Shown here piece after piece: positions 8,768 to 16,499 of a DNA stretch of 64,000 nucleotides. The translations under genes and the position numbers were made by a program. Each line of letters begins with the position of its first letter. The first letter of the stretch is position 1. This stretch comes from Bauldia sp965232525 (GTDB lineage Bacteria > Pseudomonadota > Alphaproteobacteria > Rhizobiales > Kaistiaceae). Location: contig NZ_OZ246980.1 of assembly GCF_965232525.1 (NCBI RefSeq), positions 1,426,001 through 1,490,000 of the forward strand. Reading direction: 5' to 3'. A model generated the notes under the pieces. It ran no database searches, was not told the DNA's origin, and was given only the letters and a program-made list of their open reading frames with translations.

Positions 8768-9799
8768 ATGTGCCAGGGCGGTGCCAGCAAAGCCAGGACT
8801 CGAAAATTGATCACAACCGATGTCACCGAGATGTTGGGCCTGCGACAACCGATCGTACTCGCGCCGATGTGCGGTATGGCGACAGGCCAGATGGCAGGGG
8901 CTGTCGCTCGGGCCGGCGGCCTTGGTTTGATCGGTGTCGGTTCGGCAATGCTGTTCGATGCGGCCTGGGTGCGAGAGCAGTTTACGCAAGCGAAAATGCA
9001 CGCCCGGAGCGATGCTGAGGGAGCACTCGGTCTCGGGTTTATTACGTGTTTCCTGACCCCGTCCGATCCGACCTTCGAAGCCAGCCTTGCGCTTGAGCCC
9101 GACGTCATATTTCTGGCGTATGGCGACGACGTCGCTCCTTACATTGAGATGTCGCACGCTGCCGGGTCGAAAGTCATTTGCCAGGTCCATAACGTCTCAC
9201 AGGCACAAAGTGCCGCTACCGCAAACGCGGACATCATCGCAGTTCAGGGATGCGACGCGGGCGGACACGGACAGCAACATCTTTCGGCATCAATCACGAC
9301 GCTCGTCCCGCAAGTAAGAGATGCCATTGACCCGGATATCCCTCTGTTGGCCGCCGGAGGCATTGTCGATGGTCGCGGTCTGGCCGCAGCGCTTGTCCTG
9401 GGCGCAGGAGGGGCGGTCATCGGAAGTCGCTTTGTGGTTGCCGAGGAATCCAAGGCTGCCGATACGTTCAAAGCGCGCATCATCGAGGCCAAAACACCAG
9501 ATGACGGTACGGTTGTCAGTTCCAGTTTCGATCTGTTGAGCGGTATCGATTGGCCACCCGAATACCGACAAGGCCGCGCCTTGGCTGACAGCGAGGCGGT
9601 CACACGCTTCCACCGCCCGATAGGCGCCGAGCAGCTTCACCCGTCACAACAGGACAAAGACTGGTACAAATCCTCAGGCTATGAAGCGCGCGCCGTCTGG
9701 GTAAACAACGCTGTTGGACTGATTGATGATGAAGCACCGGCAGAAGCGATCACCTTGGAGATCGCCACGCATGCCAGGAAGCTTCTTGATCGGTTCTGA
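8768..9799 (+). CDS. Nitronate monooxygenase family flavoprotein
   Basis: A 343-residue FMN-dependent TIM-barrel of the 2-nitropropane dioxygenase / nitronate monooxygenase family, which oxidises alkyl nitronates. It shows LRQPIVLAPMCGMATGQMAGAVARAGGLGLIG at the N-terminus, the conserved QGCDAGGHG motif with the catalytic His, PLLAAGGIVDGRGLAAALVLGA and the phosphate-binding GGAVIGSRFV. The start at 8768 has only a weak ribosome site. The base composition looks slightly less GC-rich than neighbouring genes. The large repeat block begins about 150 bp downstream. Confidence 0.87.
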   Translation: MCQGGASKARTRKLITTDVTEMLGLRQPIVLAPMCGMATGQMAGAVARAGGLGLIGVGSAMLFDAAWVREQFTQAKMHARSDAEGALGLGFITCFLTPSDPTFEASLALEPDVIFLAYGDDVAPYIEMSHAAGSKVICQVHNVSQAQSAATANADIIAVQGCDAGGHGQQHLSASITTLVPQVRDAIDPDIPLLAAGGIVDGRGLAAALVLGAGGAVIGSRFVVAEESKAADTFKARIIEAKTPDDGTVVSSSFDLLSGIDWPPEYRQGRALADSEAVTRFHRPIGAEQLHPSQQDKDWYKSSGYEARAVWVNNAVGLIDDEAPAEAITLEIATHARKLLDRF

Positions 9800-9954
9800 G
9801 ATTCGAGACCCTGAATTGGGACAGGACGACACCCATCTGACCTAAGCTCTGCGGCAATCGGCGAAGGGTTCTGGCCCGGATTTATCTCGGGCGTGGCTGA
9901 GCGCTTGGATTGTGGAGCAGCCTGAAGGGCGAGCGCGCTTCGGCCGAGCCTTGA

Positions 9955-10304
9955 AAGACGCAGCGCCAGTTTTGCCCTCGTGTTCTCAGCATGAGGGCGT
10001 GGTGGGCCGTCGCCGCGAGGCAACTTCCACCGTCCTTCCAGCGGAAGCCGGAATCCATCGATGACGGTTCATTTTGGTGCAGCGATATCGCAATGGAAGC
10101 CGCGTTGCCTGGACCCTGACCCCCGATCGAGCCGGGGCCGAGCTTTCGTCGGGGTGACGGGTGTGGACGGGGTGGCGGTCATGCGTGCTTCGAGGCTCCG
10201 CTGACGCGGAGCTCCTCAGCATGAGGACGTAGGTTGGCGAGGCACGGTCTTGGGTGGGGCCCACCAGTGGCCTCATCTTGAGGTGCGAGCGAAGCGAGCC
10301 TCGA
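9955..10304. repeat. Tandem intergenic repeat, unit 1 of 3
   Basis: First of three units in a head-to-tail block filling the non-coding stretch 9800-11292. Each unit contains CAGCGCCAGTTTTGCC (here 9961), a middle part (ACTTCCACCGTCCTTCC...GATGACGGTTCATTTTGG), then the dispersed palindrome GTGCTTCGAGGCTCCGC...CAGCATGAGG (10183-10226). Unit 2 repeats this about 350 bp later with very few changes. Reading frames through it are produced by the repeat and are not treated as genes. Confidence 0.85.
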
Positions 10305-10699
10305 AAGACGCAGCGCCAGTTTCGCCCTCGTGTTCTCAGCATGAGGGCGTGGTGGGCCGTCGCCGCGAGGCAACTTCCACCGTCCTTCCAGCGGAAGCCG
10401 GAATCCATCGATGACGGTTCATTTTGGTGCAGCGATATCGCAATGGAAGCCGCGTTGCCTGGACCCCGATCGAGCCGGGGCCGAGCTTTCGTCGGTGTGA
10501 CGGGTGTGGACGGGGTGGCGGTCGTGCGTGCTTCGAGGCTCCGCTGACGCGGAGCTCCTCAGCATGAGGACGTAGGTTGGCGAGGCACGGTCTTGGGTGG
10601 GGCCCACCAGTGGCCTCATCTTGAGAGCCAGTCACCGGCCTCTTCTTGAGAGTCTGTCCCTCCGGCCTCATCTTGAGGTGCGAGCGAAGCGAGCCTCGA
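10305..10699. repeat. Tandem intergenic repeat, unit 2 of 3
   Basis: Nearly identical to unit 1 over about 330 bp. It begins with the arm CTCATCTTGAGGTGCGAGCG (around 10272) that leads into CAGCGCCAGTTTCGCC at 10311, and it carries an extra 45 bp of duplicated CCTCATCTTGAG-type arms (10615-10680) before unit 3. Confidence 0.85.
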
Positions 10700-11085
10700 A
10701 AGAGGCAGCGCCAGTTTTGCCCTCGTGTTCTCAGCGTGGGGGCATCGTGGGCCGTCGTCGCGAGGCAACTTCCACCGTCCTTCCAGCGGAAGCCGGAATC
10801 CATCGATGACGGTTCATTTTGGTGCAGCGATATCGCAATGGAAGCCGCGTTGCCTGGACCCCGGAACCCCGATCGAGCCGGGGCCGAGCTTTCGTCGGGG
10901 TGACGGGTGTGGACGGGGTGGCGGTCATGCGTGCTTCGAGGCTCCGCTGACGCGGAGCTCCTCAGCATGAGGACGTAGGTTGGCGAGGCACGGTCTTGGG
11001 TGGGCCACCAGTGGCCTCATCTTGAGGGCCTGCCCCCGACTTGATCGGGGGCGCGAGCGAAGCGAGCCTCATAAGACACAGTGCC
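10700..11085. repeat. Tandem intergenic repeat, unit 3 of 3
   Basis: Third unit, starting CAGCGCCAGTTTTGCC at 10706. It has small differences (GCGTGGGGGCATCG for GCATGAGGGCGTGG) and ends with a diverged arm (GATCGGGGGCGCGAGCGAAGCGAGCC, about 11044-11071). Beyond it, 11090-11292 is unique and AT-richer and shows no feature except the upstream region of the next gene. Confidence 0.8.
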
Positions 11086-11292
11086 GGTTTCGCCGACTTA
11101 GGTAGCAGATGCAGGAAGGCGGCAAACTGTAATCCTCTGTTTTTCTTATCTTATCCGCTTTTGTTCCCGACTGTCTCGAATGGTTAATGTTTAGTTAATA
11201 CAGTGAGTGGGCTACACGCCGCCACTACCCCCTTGCCAGACCTCGCGCAGAGTGGTAGTCGGCTATCTCTAGATAGACCGGGATTCGCTACC

Positions 11293-11739
11293 ATGCGGGA
11301 CATCAGTATTGACCTTCGGGAGCGCCTTGAGGCCGCCGAGAAGGCGAAGTCGGACATAGACGCCGAATACCGGCAACGAGTGGCTTCACTCGAAACCGAG
11401 ATCACGGCTATTCGCAGCCTTCTAGATATCGAGGCCAAGCGGAGTGGTCGTCGCAGTATAGCGGCGCCAGCGCCAGCCATGCCTATCAAGGAGTTCATGA
11501 TCGCGACCATTACGGAAAGTGGACCGAAGACGAAAACCGAGCTGCGAGATATCGCAGATCGAGCTGGATACTTCGCCGCCGGCGAGAATCCGGGACGCAC
11601 AACACACGGTCATACCTTGAGTTTGGTCCGGCAAGGGAGGCTGACCGTCAAGGACGACAAGTACCATCTGCCATCGCCGGACACGGCGGGGCATGAGAAA
11701 GGCCCGGAAGCGGCAACTTCCGAGCCTTCTCTAGTTTAG
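11293..11739 (+). CDS. Hypothetical coiled-coil / winged-helix-like protein, 148 aa
   Basis: The ATG at 11293 has GGGA upstream. A GTG at 11203 would add 30 residues with no ribosome site. Residues 1-55 are a highly charged heptad-like segment (LRERLEAAEKAKSDIDAEYRQR) that should form a coiled coil. The C-terminal part (IKEFMIATITESGPKTKTELRDIADRAG ... HTLSLVRQGRLTV) looks like a small winged helix, as in HARE-HTH or phage-type regulators. The function is unknown. The gene lies between repeat blocks and its 3' end overlaps a hairpin. Confidence 0.6.
   Translation: MRDISIDLRERLEAAEKAKSDIDAEYRQRVASLETEITAIRSLLDIEAKRSGRRSIAAPAPAMPIKEFMIATITESGPKTKTELRDIADRAGYFAAGENPGRTTHGHTLSLVRQGRLTVKDDKYHLPSPDTAGHEKGPEAATSEPSLV
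11701..11737 (+). terminator. Hairpin overlapping the 3' end of the coiled-coil/wHTH gene
   Basis: GGCCCGGAAG (11701-11710) pairs with CTTCCGAGCC (11717-11726) with one mismatch around a 6-nt loop, followed by TTCTCTAGTTT. It lies inside the last codons, so the end of the protein is dictated partly by the hairpin. The T-tract is imperfect. Confidence 0.45.
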
Positions 11740-11814
11740 GGGGCAATGCCGACAGGGTTGTCGGGGTACGTTTGGAGCGTCACCAGTTGGGGTTCGAGTC
11801 CCCTTGCCTCCACC
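11739..11814 (+). other. tRNA-like element with a G3:U70-type acceptor stem
   Basis: A 76-nt stretch begins GGGGGCA (11739-11745) and ends TGCCTCC + ACC (11805-11814). The two pair over all 7 positions, with G-U at the third pair, the alanine identity mark of tRNA-Ala and tmRNA. A T-arm with loop TTCGAGT and GGGG/CCCC stem precedes the 3' strand. The middle is degenerate: a CCGA/TCGG D-arm-like hairpin, and an anticodon-like arm with a bulge and loop TTTGGAG. It overlaps the upstream stop codon by one base. It could be a pseudo-tRNA, a tmRNA-derived fragment, or an integration-site remnant. Confidence 0.35.
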
Positions 11815-12055
11815 TCCCTCCCCCTTCCACAAGGGGAGGGAGACTACTAGCTACCCGCAAGATCGGGGTCCACACTCGGTCCTCTGCGGGGCCTTACTGG
11901 GCCGGCCGTCGTCTAGCAATAGACGGCGGTTCGGCTCGGTGTGACTCACACAAAACCGACAATATGTCAAGGATTAGAGAGACTTAGCCAAAAAGCTCTT
12001 TGATTTGAGTCGGTTAGTCCAGTCTTAGATTACGGGCGCCGACTGCCTCGCCGAC
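11815..12055 (+). other. Hairpin-rich intergenic region before ppa
   Basis: This non-coding stretch has several good stems. A 12-bp stem with one bulged C (CTCCCTCCCC.. with ..GGGGAGGGAG, about 11814-11842) has a CCAC loop. A 10-bp stem (11906-11915 with 11920-11929) is closed by a GCAA tetraloop. TGTGA/TCACA follows at about 11939-11951. No known RNA family was recognised, and no tmRNA tag-like frame was found. It may be a structured RNA or simply repeats. Confidence 0.3.
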
Positions 12056-12217
12056 CTATTGACGGCGATCTATATCGTCACGAATGCCGCCAAGGTCTCG
12101 GCTTGCAGTTGTCCCGTGATCTGGGATGAGTTCCCATTCGTGGGAACAGCAGTCGGCAGGTCAGTTTTTCCCGGTCGGATCGCGGTCCGGGAGAAACCGA
12201 CGAGAAAGGCGCAAGTC

Positions 12218-12754
12218 ATGCGAATCGAGGCAATCAAGATCGGCGACAACCCGCCGGCCGACGTCAACGTCATCGTCGAGGTGCCGGTCGGCGGTCAGCC
12301 GATCAAATACGAGATGGACAAGGAGGCCGGTACGCTGGTCGTCGACCGGTTTCTGTATACGCCGATGACCTATCCGGGCAATTACGGCTTCGTCCCGCAC
12401 ACGCTGTCGGAGGACGGCGACCCGATCGACGTCCTCGTCTGCAATACGCGACCGCTGGTTCCGGGGTGCGTCATCAACGTGCGTCCGATCGGGGCCCTGA
12501 TGATGGAGGACGATGCCGGCACGGACGAGAAGATCATCGCCGTCCCGTCGCCGCATCTGACCAAGCGCTACGACGCTATCGAGAATTTTTCCGACCTGCC
12601 GGACATTACGCTGCAGCAGATCGAGCATTTCTTCGACCACTACAAGGATCTCGAGCCAGGAAAGTGGGTCAAGATCGGCGCGTGGATGGACGTCGCGCGG
12701 GCCCGTGACATGATCTCCAACGCGATCGCGCGCGCACGCGGGCCAGGGTTATGA
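12218..12754 (+). CDS. ppa: Inorganic pyrophosphatase
   Basis: Family I soluble pyrophosphatase, 178 residues, hydrolysing PPi to two phosphates in the cytoplasm. The start MRIEAIKIGDNPPADVNVIVEVP is the usual alphaproteobacterial N-terminus. The signature DGDPIDVLV carries the metal-binding Asp residues, and YPGNYGFVPHTL and KWVKIGAW are conserved. ATG at 12218 follows AAAGG. The long open frame upstream is not conserved. Flanked on both sides by repeats. Confidence 0.97.
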   Translation: MRIEAIKIGDNPPADVNVIVEVPVGGQPIKYEMDKEAGTLVVDRFLYTPMTYPGNYGFVPHTLSEDGDPIDVLVCNTRPLVPGCVINVRPIGALMMEDDAGTDEKIIAVPSPHLTKRYDAIENFSDLPDITLQQIEHFFDHYKDLEPGKWVKIGAWMDVARARDMISNAIARARGPGL

Positions 12755-12850
12755 CGCCCCGGGACGAGTGGTTGGGAACGTGGTGCGTGCTTCGAGGCCG
12801 CCTTCGGCGACTCCTCAGCATGAGGGTGATGTCAGTTGAACCTCCACCGC

Positions 12851-12982
12851 GTCGTCCTCCGGCTTGACCAGAGGACCCGGTATCACCGGCATTCGACTGG
12901 GCAATGAAACGCTAAAGCTGGCATCGCGATCTTCAACGGAGCTACGGTTTCGATGGGTCCTCTGGTCAAGCCAGAGGACGAC
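12851..12982. repeat. 132-bp element with 28-bp inverted termini, copy 1
   Basis: The left arm 12851-12878 (starts GTCGTCCTCC, ends AGAGGACCC) and right arm 12955-12982 are inverted copies with one mismatch, around a 76-bp core. Each arm is itself palindromic (CCTCTGG..CCAGAGG). It is immediately preceded at 12786-12825 by the dispersed palindrome TGCTTCGAGGCC...CAGCATGAGG. A second copy lies about 290 bp on and a third near 15.5 kb. MITE-like in form; no coding capacity. Confidence 0.75.
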
Positions 12983-13139
12983 AGAGAGCGGGTTTGCCCG
13001 CCGCACGTCTGCGGTTGGCAAAATACCCGGCGATGACTTCTCTCCTGTCGGAGAGCGTTTGTCGACGGGACCTGCGTGCTTCGAGGCCGCCTTCGGCGAC
13101 TCCTCAGCATGAGGAGGATGTCAGTTGAACCTCCACCGC

Positions 13140-13271
13140 GTCGTCCTCTGGCTTGACCAGAGGACCCGGTATCACCGGCATTCGACTGGGCAATGAAACG
13201 CCAAAGCTGACATCGCGATCTTAATCGGGGCAACGGTTTCGATGGGTCGTCTGGTCAAGCCAGAGGACGAC
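13140..13271. repeat. 132-bp element with 28-bp inverted termini, copy 2
   Basis: Arms 13140-13167 and 13244-13271 with a 76-bp core nearly identical to copy 1. The preceding palindrome (from 13076) and flanks are also duplicated, so copies 1 and 2 form a tandem duplication of about 290 bp (12786-13010 and 13076-13300). The rest of 12755-13622 holds no gene that can be supported. Confidence 0.75.
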
Positions 13272-13354
13272 AGAGAGCGGGTTTGCCCGCCGCACCCTGG
13301 TTGTGGAGCGTAAGCATCATGCCAGTTATGTCGGCCCCGGCCTCTCCCGCCGCT

Positions 13355-13572
13355 CATTCCCGCGCAGGCGGGAATCCAAAACAGCTTCGCTTTTGGTCAC
13401 GCCAAGACTGGGTCCCCGCCTTCGCGGGGACGAGCGGTGGGGGGATGGTGTGGTTCCCGCGCTGCCGCTGTGCCTACCTCGTTACCGCTCATTCCCGCGG
13501 AGGCGGGAATCTAAGCCCACCCAGGATTCGTAGCCGGCAACTGGGTCCCCACCTGCGTGGGGACGAGCGGAA
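13355..13572. repeat. Pair of ATTCCCGCG..GGGTCCCC-type palindromic repeats
   Basis: Two similar units (13355-13437 and 13487-13569). Each has a hairpin CATTCCCGCG(C/G)AGGCGGGAAT followed by a second hairpin CCCCGCCTTCGCGGGGA or CCCCACCTGCGTGGGGA. These resemble the short palindromic intergenic elements spread through many alphaproteobacterial genomes. Confidence 0.7.
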
Positions 13573-13622
13573 GAGGGGGTGATGAGGTCGGCGTGACATG
13601 TCCTCCGCCCATTGCCGTCACC

Positions 13623-14051
13623 CTAGAAATCGATCGCCACCGATGGTGCGCTGCGCCGTGCCTCGCCATGGTACACGGCCTCGATGTTGTTGCCGTCGGG
13701 GTCGAGAACGTAAGCGGCGTAGTACCCCGGGTGATAGGGTCGCTCGCCGGGCGCGCCGTTATCGCGCCCTCCATGTTCCAGCGCAGCACGGTAGAAGGCA
13801 TCCACCGTCGCGCGATCCTTTGCCTGGAAGGCCAGGTGATGACGCCCCGTCAGTTCACCCAGCGCCGCCGGACTGTCGACCGAGGACACCACAAATTCGT
13901 CAGCCCAAAAGAAGTCCTGGGTCGTGTCGACGATGGGAATCTCCAACACGCCCAGAACGGCCGTGTAGAAATCCTGGCTGGCTTTGAGATCGCGCACCAC
14001 GAGTTGCAGGTGGTCGATCAGCCGACCGCGATGCAGTTGATTGGTTGTCAT
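13623..14051 (-). CDS. VOC family protein (glyoxalase/dioxygenase fold)
   Basis: A 142-residue vicinal-oxygen-chelate protein with the paired beta-alpha-beta-beta-beta modules: IDHLQLVVRDLKASQDFYTAVLGV at the start and HHLAFQAKDRATVDAFYRAALEHGG ... YAAYVLDPDGNNIEAVYHG in the second half. The His and Glu at the metal positions of each module are present (DHLQ, HHLAF, NNIEAV). The start at 14051 has GGGAGG upstream. The substrate is not predictable; such proteins include lyases, dioxygenases and resistance proteins. Confidence 0.88.
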   Translation of the reverse strand: MTTNQLHRGRLIDHLQLVVRDLKASQDFYTAVLGVLEIPIVDTTQDFFWADEFVVSSVDSPAALGELTGRHHLAFQAKDRATVDAFYRAALEHGGRDNGAPGERPYHPGYYAAYVLDPDGNNIEAVYHGEARRSAPSVAIDF

Positions 14052-14232
14052 GACTAACCTCCCTGTGAATAGGCTTCTGAAGCTTTCCCCCTGGCGTCGG
14101 TCGCTTTGTCTCCAGAGGGTGTCAGCTCCACACGCCAAAGGCGATGTTACGCTCCAGGGTATTCTGTAGCGGCAGCTCGTTGTCGGGACACCTGGCCATC
14201 GTCAATCACATTCCCTTTCCGAGGTTTCGGCC

Positions 14233-14958
14233 ATGACCCTTTGGGTCGCCGGCGTCGATGGCTGCCGGGCCGGCTGGGCAGTGGTGTTCCGGGCGCTCGA
14301 CGGGCGTGCGCCGCCGGTGTTCGCGGTCGTGCCGACCTTCCGGGCGTTACTGGACGATCCGCGCCAACCCGCGACGATCGCCGTCGACATGCCGATCGGC
14401 CTGCCGGACCGGGTCGGCCGCGGCGGGCGCGGGCCGGAGTCGGCGGTGCGGCCGCTGCTCGGCCAGCGCCAGTCGTCGGTGTTCTCGGTGCCGTCGCGCG
14501 CCGCGGTGATGGCGGACGACTACGGCGAGGCCTGCCGACGGGCGCTCGCCACCTCCGATCCGCCGCGCAAGGTGTCGAAGCAGTGTTTTCATCTTTTTCC
14601 GAAGATCCGCGAGATCGACGCGCTGATAACGCCGGCGCTGGAGGCCCGCGTCTTCGAGAGCCATCCGGAGGTGGCGTTCTGGCGGCTGAACGACGAGGCG
14701 GCGATGGCCTCGCCGAAAAAGATCAAGGGCCGGGTCAACCCCTACGGCATCGCCGAGCGGGCGGCGCTGCTCGGGCGTCACGGCTTCGACCGGGGCTTCC
14801 TCGATCAGCCGCTGCCGCGCGGGGTCGGCCGCGATGACCTGATCGATGCCGCGGTGCTGGCGGTGATCGCCGAACGGATCGTGCGCGATGAGGCGGTCAG
14901 CTTTCCCGCCGACCCGCGCCGCGACTCAAAAGGCCTCCGGTGCGGGATCTGGGCCTGA
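14233..14958 (+). CDS. DUF429 domain protein, predicted RNase H-like nuclease
   Basis: A 241-residue protein beginning WVAGVDGCRAGWAVVF, with the acidic segment TIAVDMPIGLPDR, SVFSVPSRAAV, FHLFPKIREID, and VFESHPEVAFW, all typical of DUF429 (COG4923). The conserved Asp/Glu residues suggest an RNase H-like fold. An enzymatic role is predicted only. Its last 33 bases overlap the end of the convergent gene below. Confidence 0.87.
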   Translation: MTLWVAGVDGCRAGWAVVFRALDGRAPPVFAVVPTFRALLDDPRQPATIAVDMPIGLPDRVGRGGRGPESAVRPLLGQRQSSVFSVPSRAAVMADDYGEACRRALATSDPPRKVSKQCFHLFPKIREIDALITPALEARVFESHPEVAFWRLNDEAAMASPKKIKGRVNPYGIAERAALLGRHGFDRGFLDQPLPRGVGRDDLIDAAVLAVIAERIVRDEAVSFPADPRRDSKGLRCGIWA

Positions 14959-15342
14959 AATCGCCTCGACGTCGGTCATGGCGATGGTGGTGCAGTCTTC
15001 CTCGACCGCGGCGACCCGGACGAACTTCTCCGGGATGACGTTGATCTCGATGCCCGGCCCGTCCATCGCCGGCCGCTCCTCGATGCGCGCCTCGATGAAG
15101 ACAAGGAGTTCCGCGCCCGGCTCGTCGATGACCTCGAGATAGGCGCGCTCGAGCAGGATGTGCTCCTCCTCGAAGGCGACCGGATAACGCACCTCGGTCT
15201 CACAGTGGGTGAACACCGCGGCGTCGGCGAGGTAGGAGTACATGCCGACCATTGCCTGACGCGGCGCCATGTCGGCGGCGACCGCCGGTGTGGCCAGGGC
15301 CGCGATCGCGATGACCGCGGCCGGTGCACGCAACTGTCTCAT
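14926..15342 (-). CDS. Exported hypothetical protein, 138 aa
   Basis: Starts at 15342 with AAGGGGGA upstream. An Arg-containing signal peptide (MRQLRAPAAVIAIAALATPAVAAD) leads to a mature domain of about 115 residues with acidic strands (EVRYPVAFEEEHILLERAYLEVIDE) and one Cys near each end (THCE, EEDC), which could form a disulfide in the periplasm. No family recognised. Overlaps the end of the DUF429 gene tail to tail. Confidence 0.65.
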   Translation of the reverse strand: MRQLRAPAAVIAIAALATPAVAADMAPRQAMVGMYSYLADAAVFTHCETEVRYPVAFEEEHILLERAYLEVIDEPGAELLVFIEARIEERPAMDGPGIEINVIPEKFVRVAAVEEDCTTIAMTDVEAISGPDPAPEAF

Positions 15343-15495
15343 GGCTTCGTCCCCCTTCAGCCCGTGACGGGCCGAGTGTACGCCCGCGTGGGGCGCTTTG
15401 GGAAGGTCGGGGCTGGTAGCGCGGGAGGTGCTGCGTGCTTCAAGACGAGGACTCCAGAAATCTCGGTTCGCTTCACCTGCTTCCTCCCACTCCGC

Positions 15496-15628
15496 GTCGT
15501 CCTCTGGCTTGACCAGAGGACCCATCGAAACCGTTGATCCGATGAAGATCGTGATGCCCGCTTTTGACGCTTCATTGCCCAACTGTGTGCTGGCGATAGC
15601 GGGTCCTCTGGTCAAGCCAGAGGACGAC
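15496..15628. repeat. 133-bp element with 28-bp inverted termini, copy 3
   Basis: Arms 15496-15523 and 15601-15628 are perfect inverted copies of 28 bp around a 77-bp core. The core is inverted relative to copies 1 and 2 (ATCGAAACCGTTGATCC at its left matches their right side in reverse). The remaining part of the 15343-15939 gap holds a degenerate TGCTTCAAG/TGCTTCGAGGC palindrome and a CTCCTCCCGCAAGGAGGGAGAGG hairpin (about 15683), and no supportable gene. Confidence 0.75.
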
Positions 15629-15939
15629 GGGTGGTGACGTTCAGGCGCCGCTCTGCGCGCTTCGCACCGCCGAGCTCCGCCGTCTCCTCCCGCAAGGAGG
15701 GAGAGGGGCGTTTGGCGAGGATTCCCGCAGAGGAGCCCACGAGGCGAGGGGGGCCGGGCGAGCGGGGGTGCAGTTTGGTCGGGTTTTCATCAGTGTTGCG
15801 TGCTTCGAGGCTCGGGCTCACGCCCTCACACCCCCGACCCGATCGGGGACGCACCAAACGTTCAACCCACGGGCATGCGCTGACCGGGTGGCAGCGGGAC
15901 GCTCGCTTCGTTCGCGCAAGGCGCCCGCGGTTTGGCCGG

Positions 15940-16374
15940 TCAGGCCGATGCGGCGGTGAAGGTTGCCAGCACCATGCCGTCAGCGCCGGTCAGCGTCAGC
16001 CGGGTGCCGTCGATGACATAGCCGGCGACCGCGGGCAGGGCAGTGACAAACCGATGCTCGCTTGCCGCGGCGGCAGCGCAGTACATGCGGGTGGTCATGA
16101 CCGGACTGAACGACAGGCGGTCACCGTCAAGGGTGTAGACGGCGCCGAGATTGTTGCAGCCGGTGTTGCCGGCGACCGAACCGTCGGCGGCGAAGATCAG
16201 GTGCGCCGAGGTTCGACCGGGCTCGGCCGGTTCGCCGCGCGCCGATACCAGCATCCAGCGGGTGTCGATCAGCGGCGTGTCGGCCGCGGCGGCCACGGAC
16301 ATCGGGGCCAGGAGCAGGGCGACGAGAACGATCAACTTGACAGGGAAACGGGGCATAGTTTCGGTCTCCGACAT
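15940..16374 (-). CDS. META domain-containing exported protein
   Basis: A signal peptide (PVKLIVLVALLLAPMSVAAAA) is followed by a single META domain of about 110 residues: DTRWMLVSARGEPAEPG, LIFAADGSVAGNTGCNNLGAVYTLDGDRLSFSP, MTTRMYC and the closing DGTRLTLTGADGMVLATF. META domains occur in HslJ and other stress or outer-membrane proteins of unknown biochemical role. ATG at 16374 has GAGGGG at good spacing; ATG at 16356 is possible. It sits just downstream of the RTX-like array in transcription direction. Confidence 0.85.
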   Translation of the reverse strand: MSETETMPRFPVKLIVLVALLLAPMSVAAAADTPLIDTRWMLVSARGEPAEPGRTSAHLIFAADGSVAGNTGCNNLGAVYTLDGDRLSFSPVMTTRMYCAAAAASEHRFVTALPAVAGYVIDGTRLTLTGADGMVLATFTAASA

Positions 16375-16499
16375 GTCCCCTCGGGCGCGGAGAGACCAGA
16401 CGAATGCGGCGGGATTTGGGGCGGACACTGCGCTTGGAGGTTCGGCGCAGTGTCCCGCCTGCGTGGAGCGCCTCGTTACATCCGTGAAGGCTGTCAGAC

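Noticed and set aside
10336..10968. Open frames spanning the tandem repeat block
   Set aside because: They are made of repeated units and translate to Ser/Arg/Pro-rich sequence that repeats itself; nothing protein-like is conserved.
9955..11085. CRISPR array
   Set aside because: There are only three units of hundreds of bases with conserved, not variable, interior. No short regular repeats with unique spacers occur, and no cas genes are seen apart from a Cas2-fold VapD protein, which is a different family.
11739..12055. Full permuted tmRNA gene
   Set aside because: The acceptor-type ends and T-arm fit, but no tag-coding frame of the ANDN...AA type was found downstream and the 5' acceptor strand lies immediately upstream of the T-arm rather than after it. 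Kept only as a tRNA-like element.
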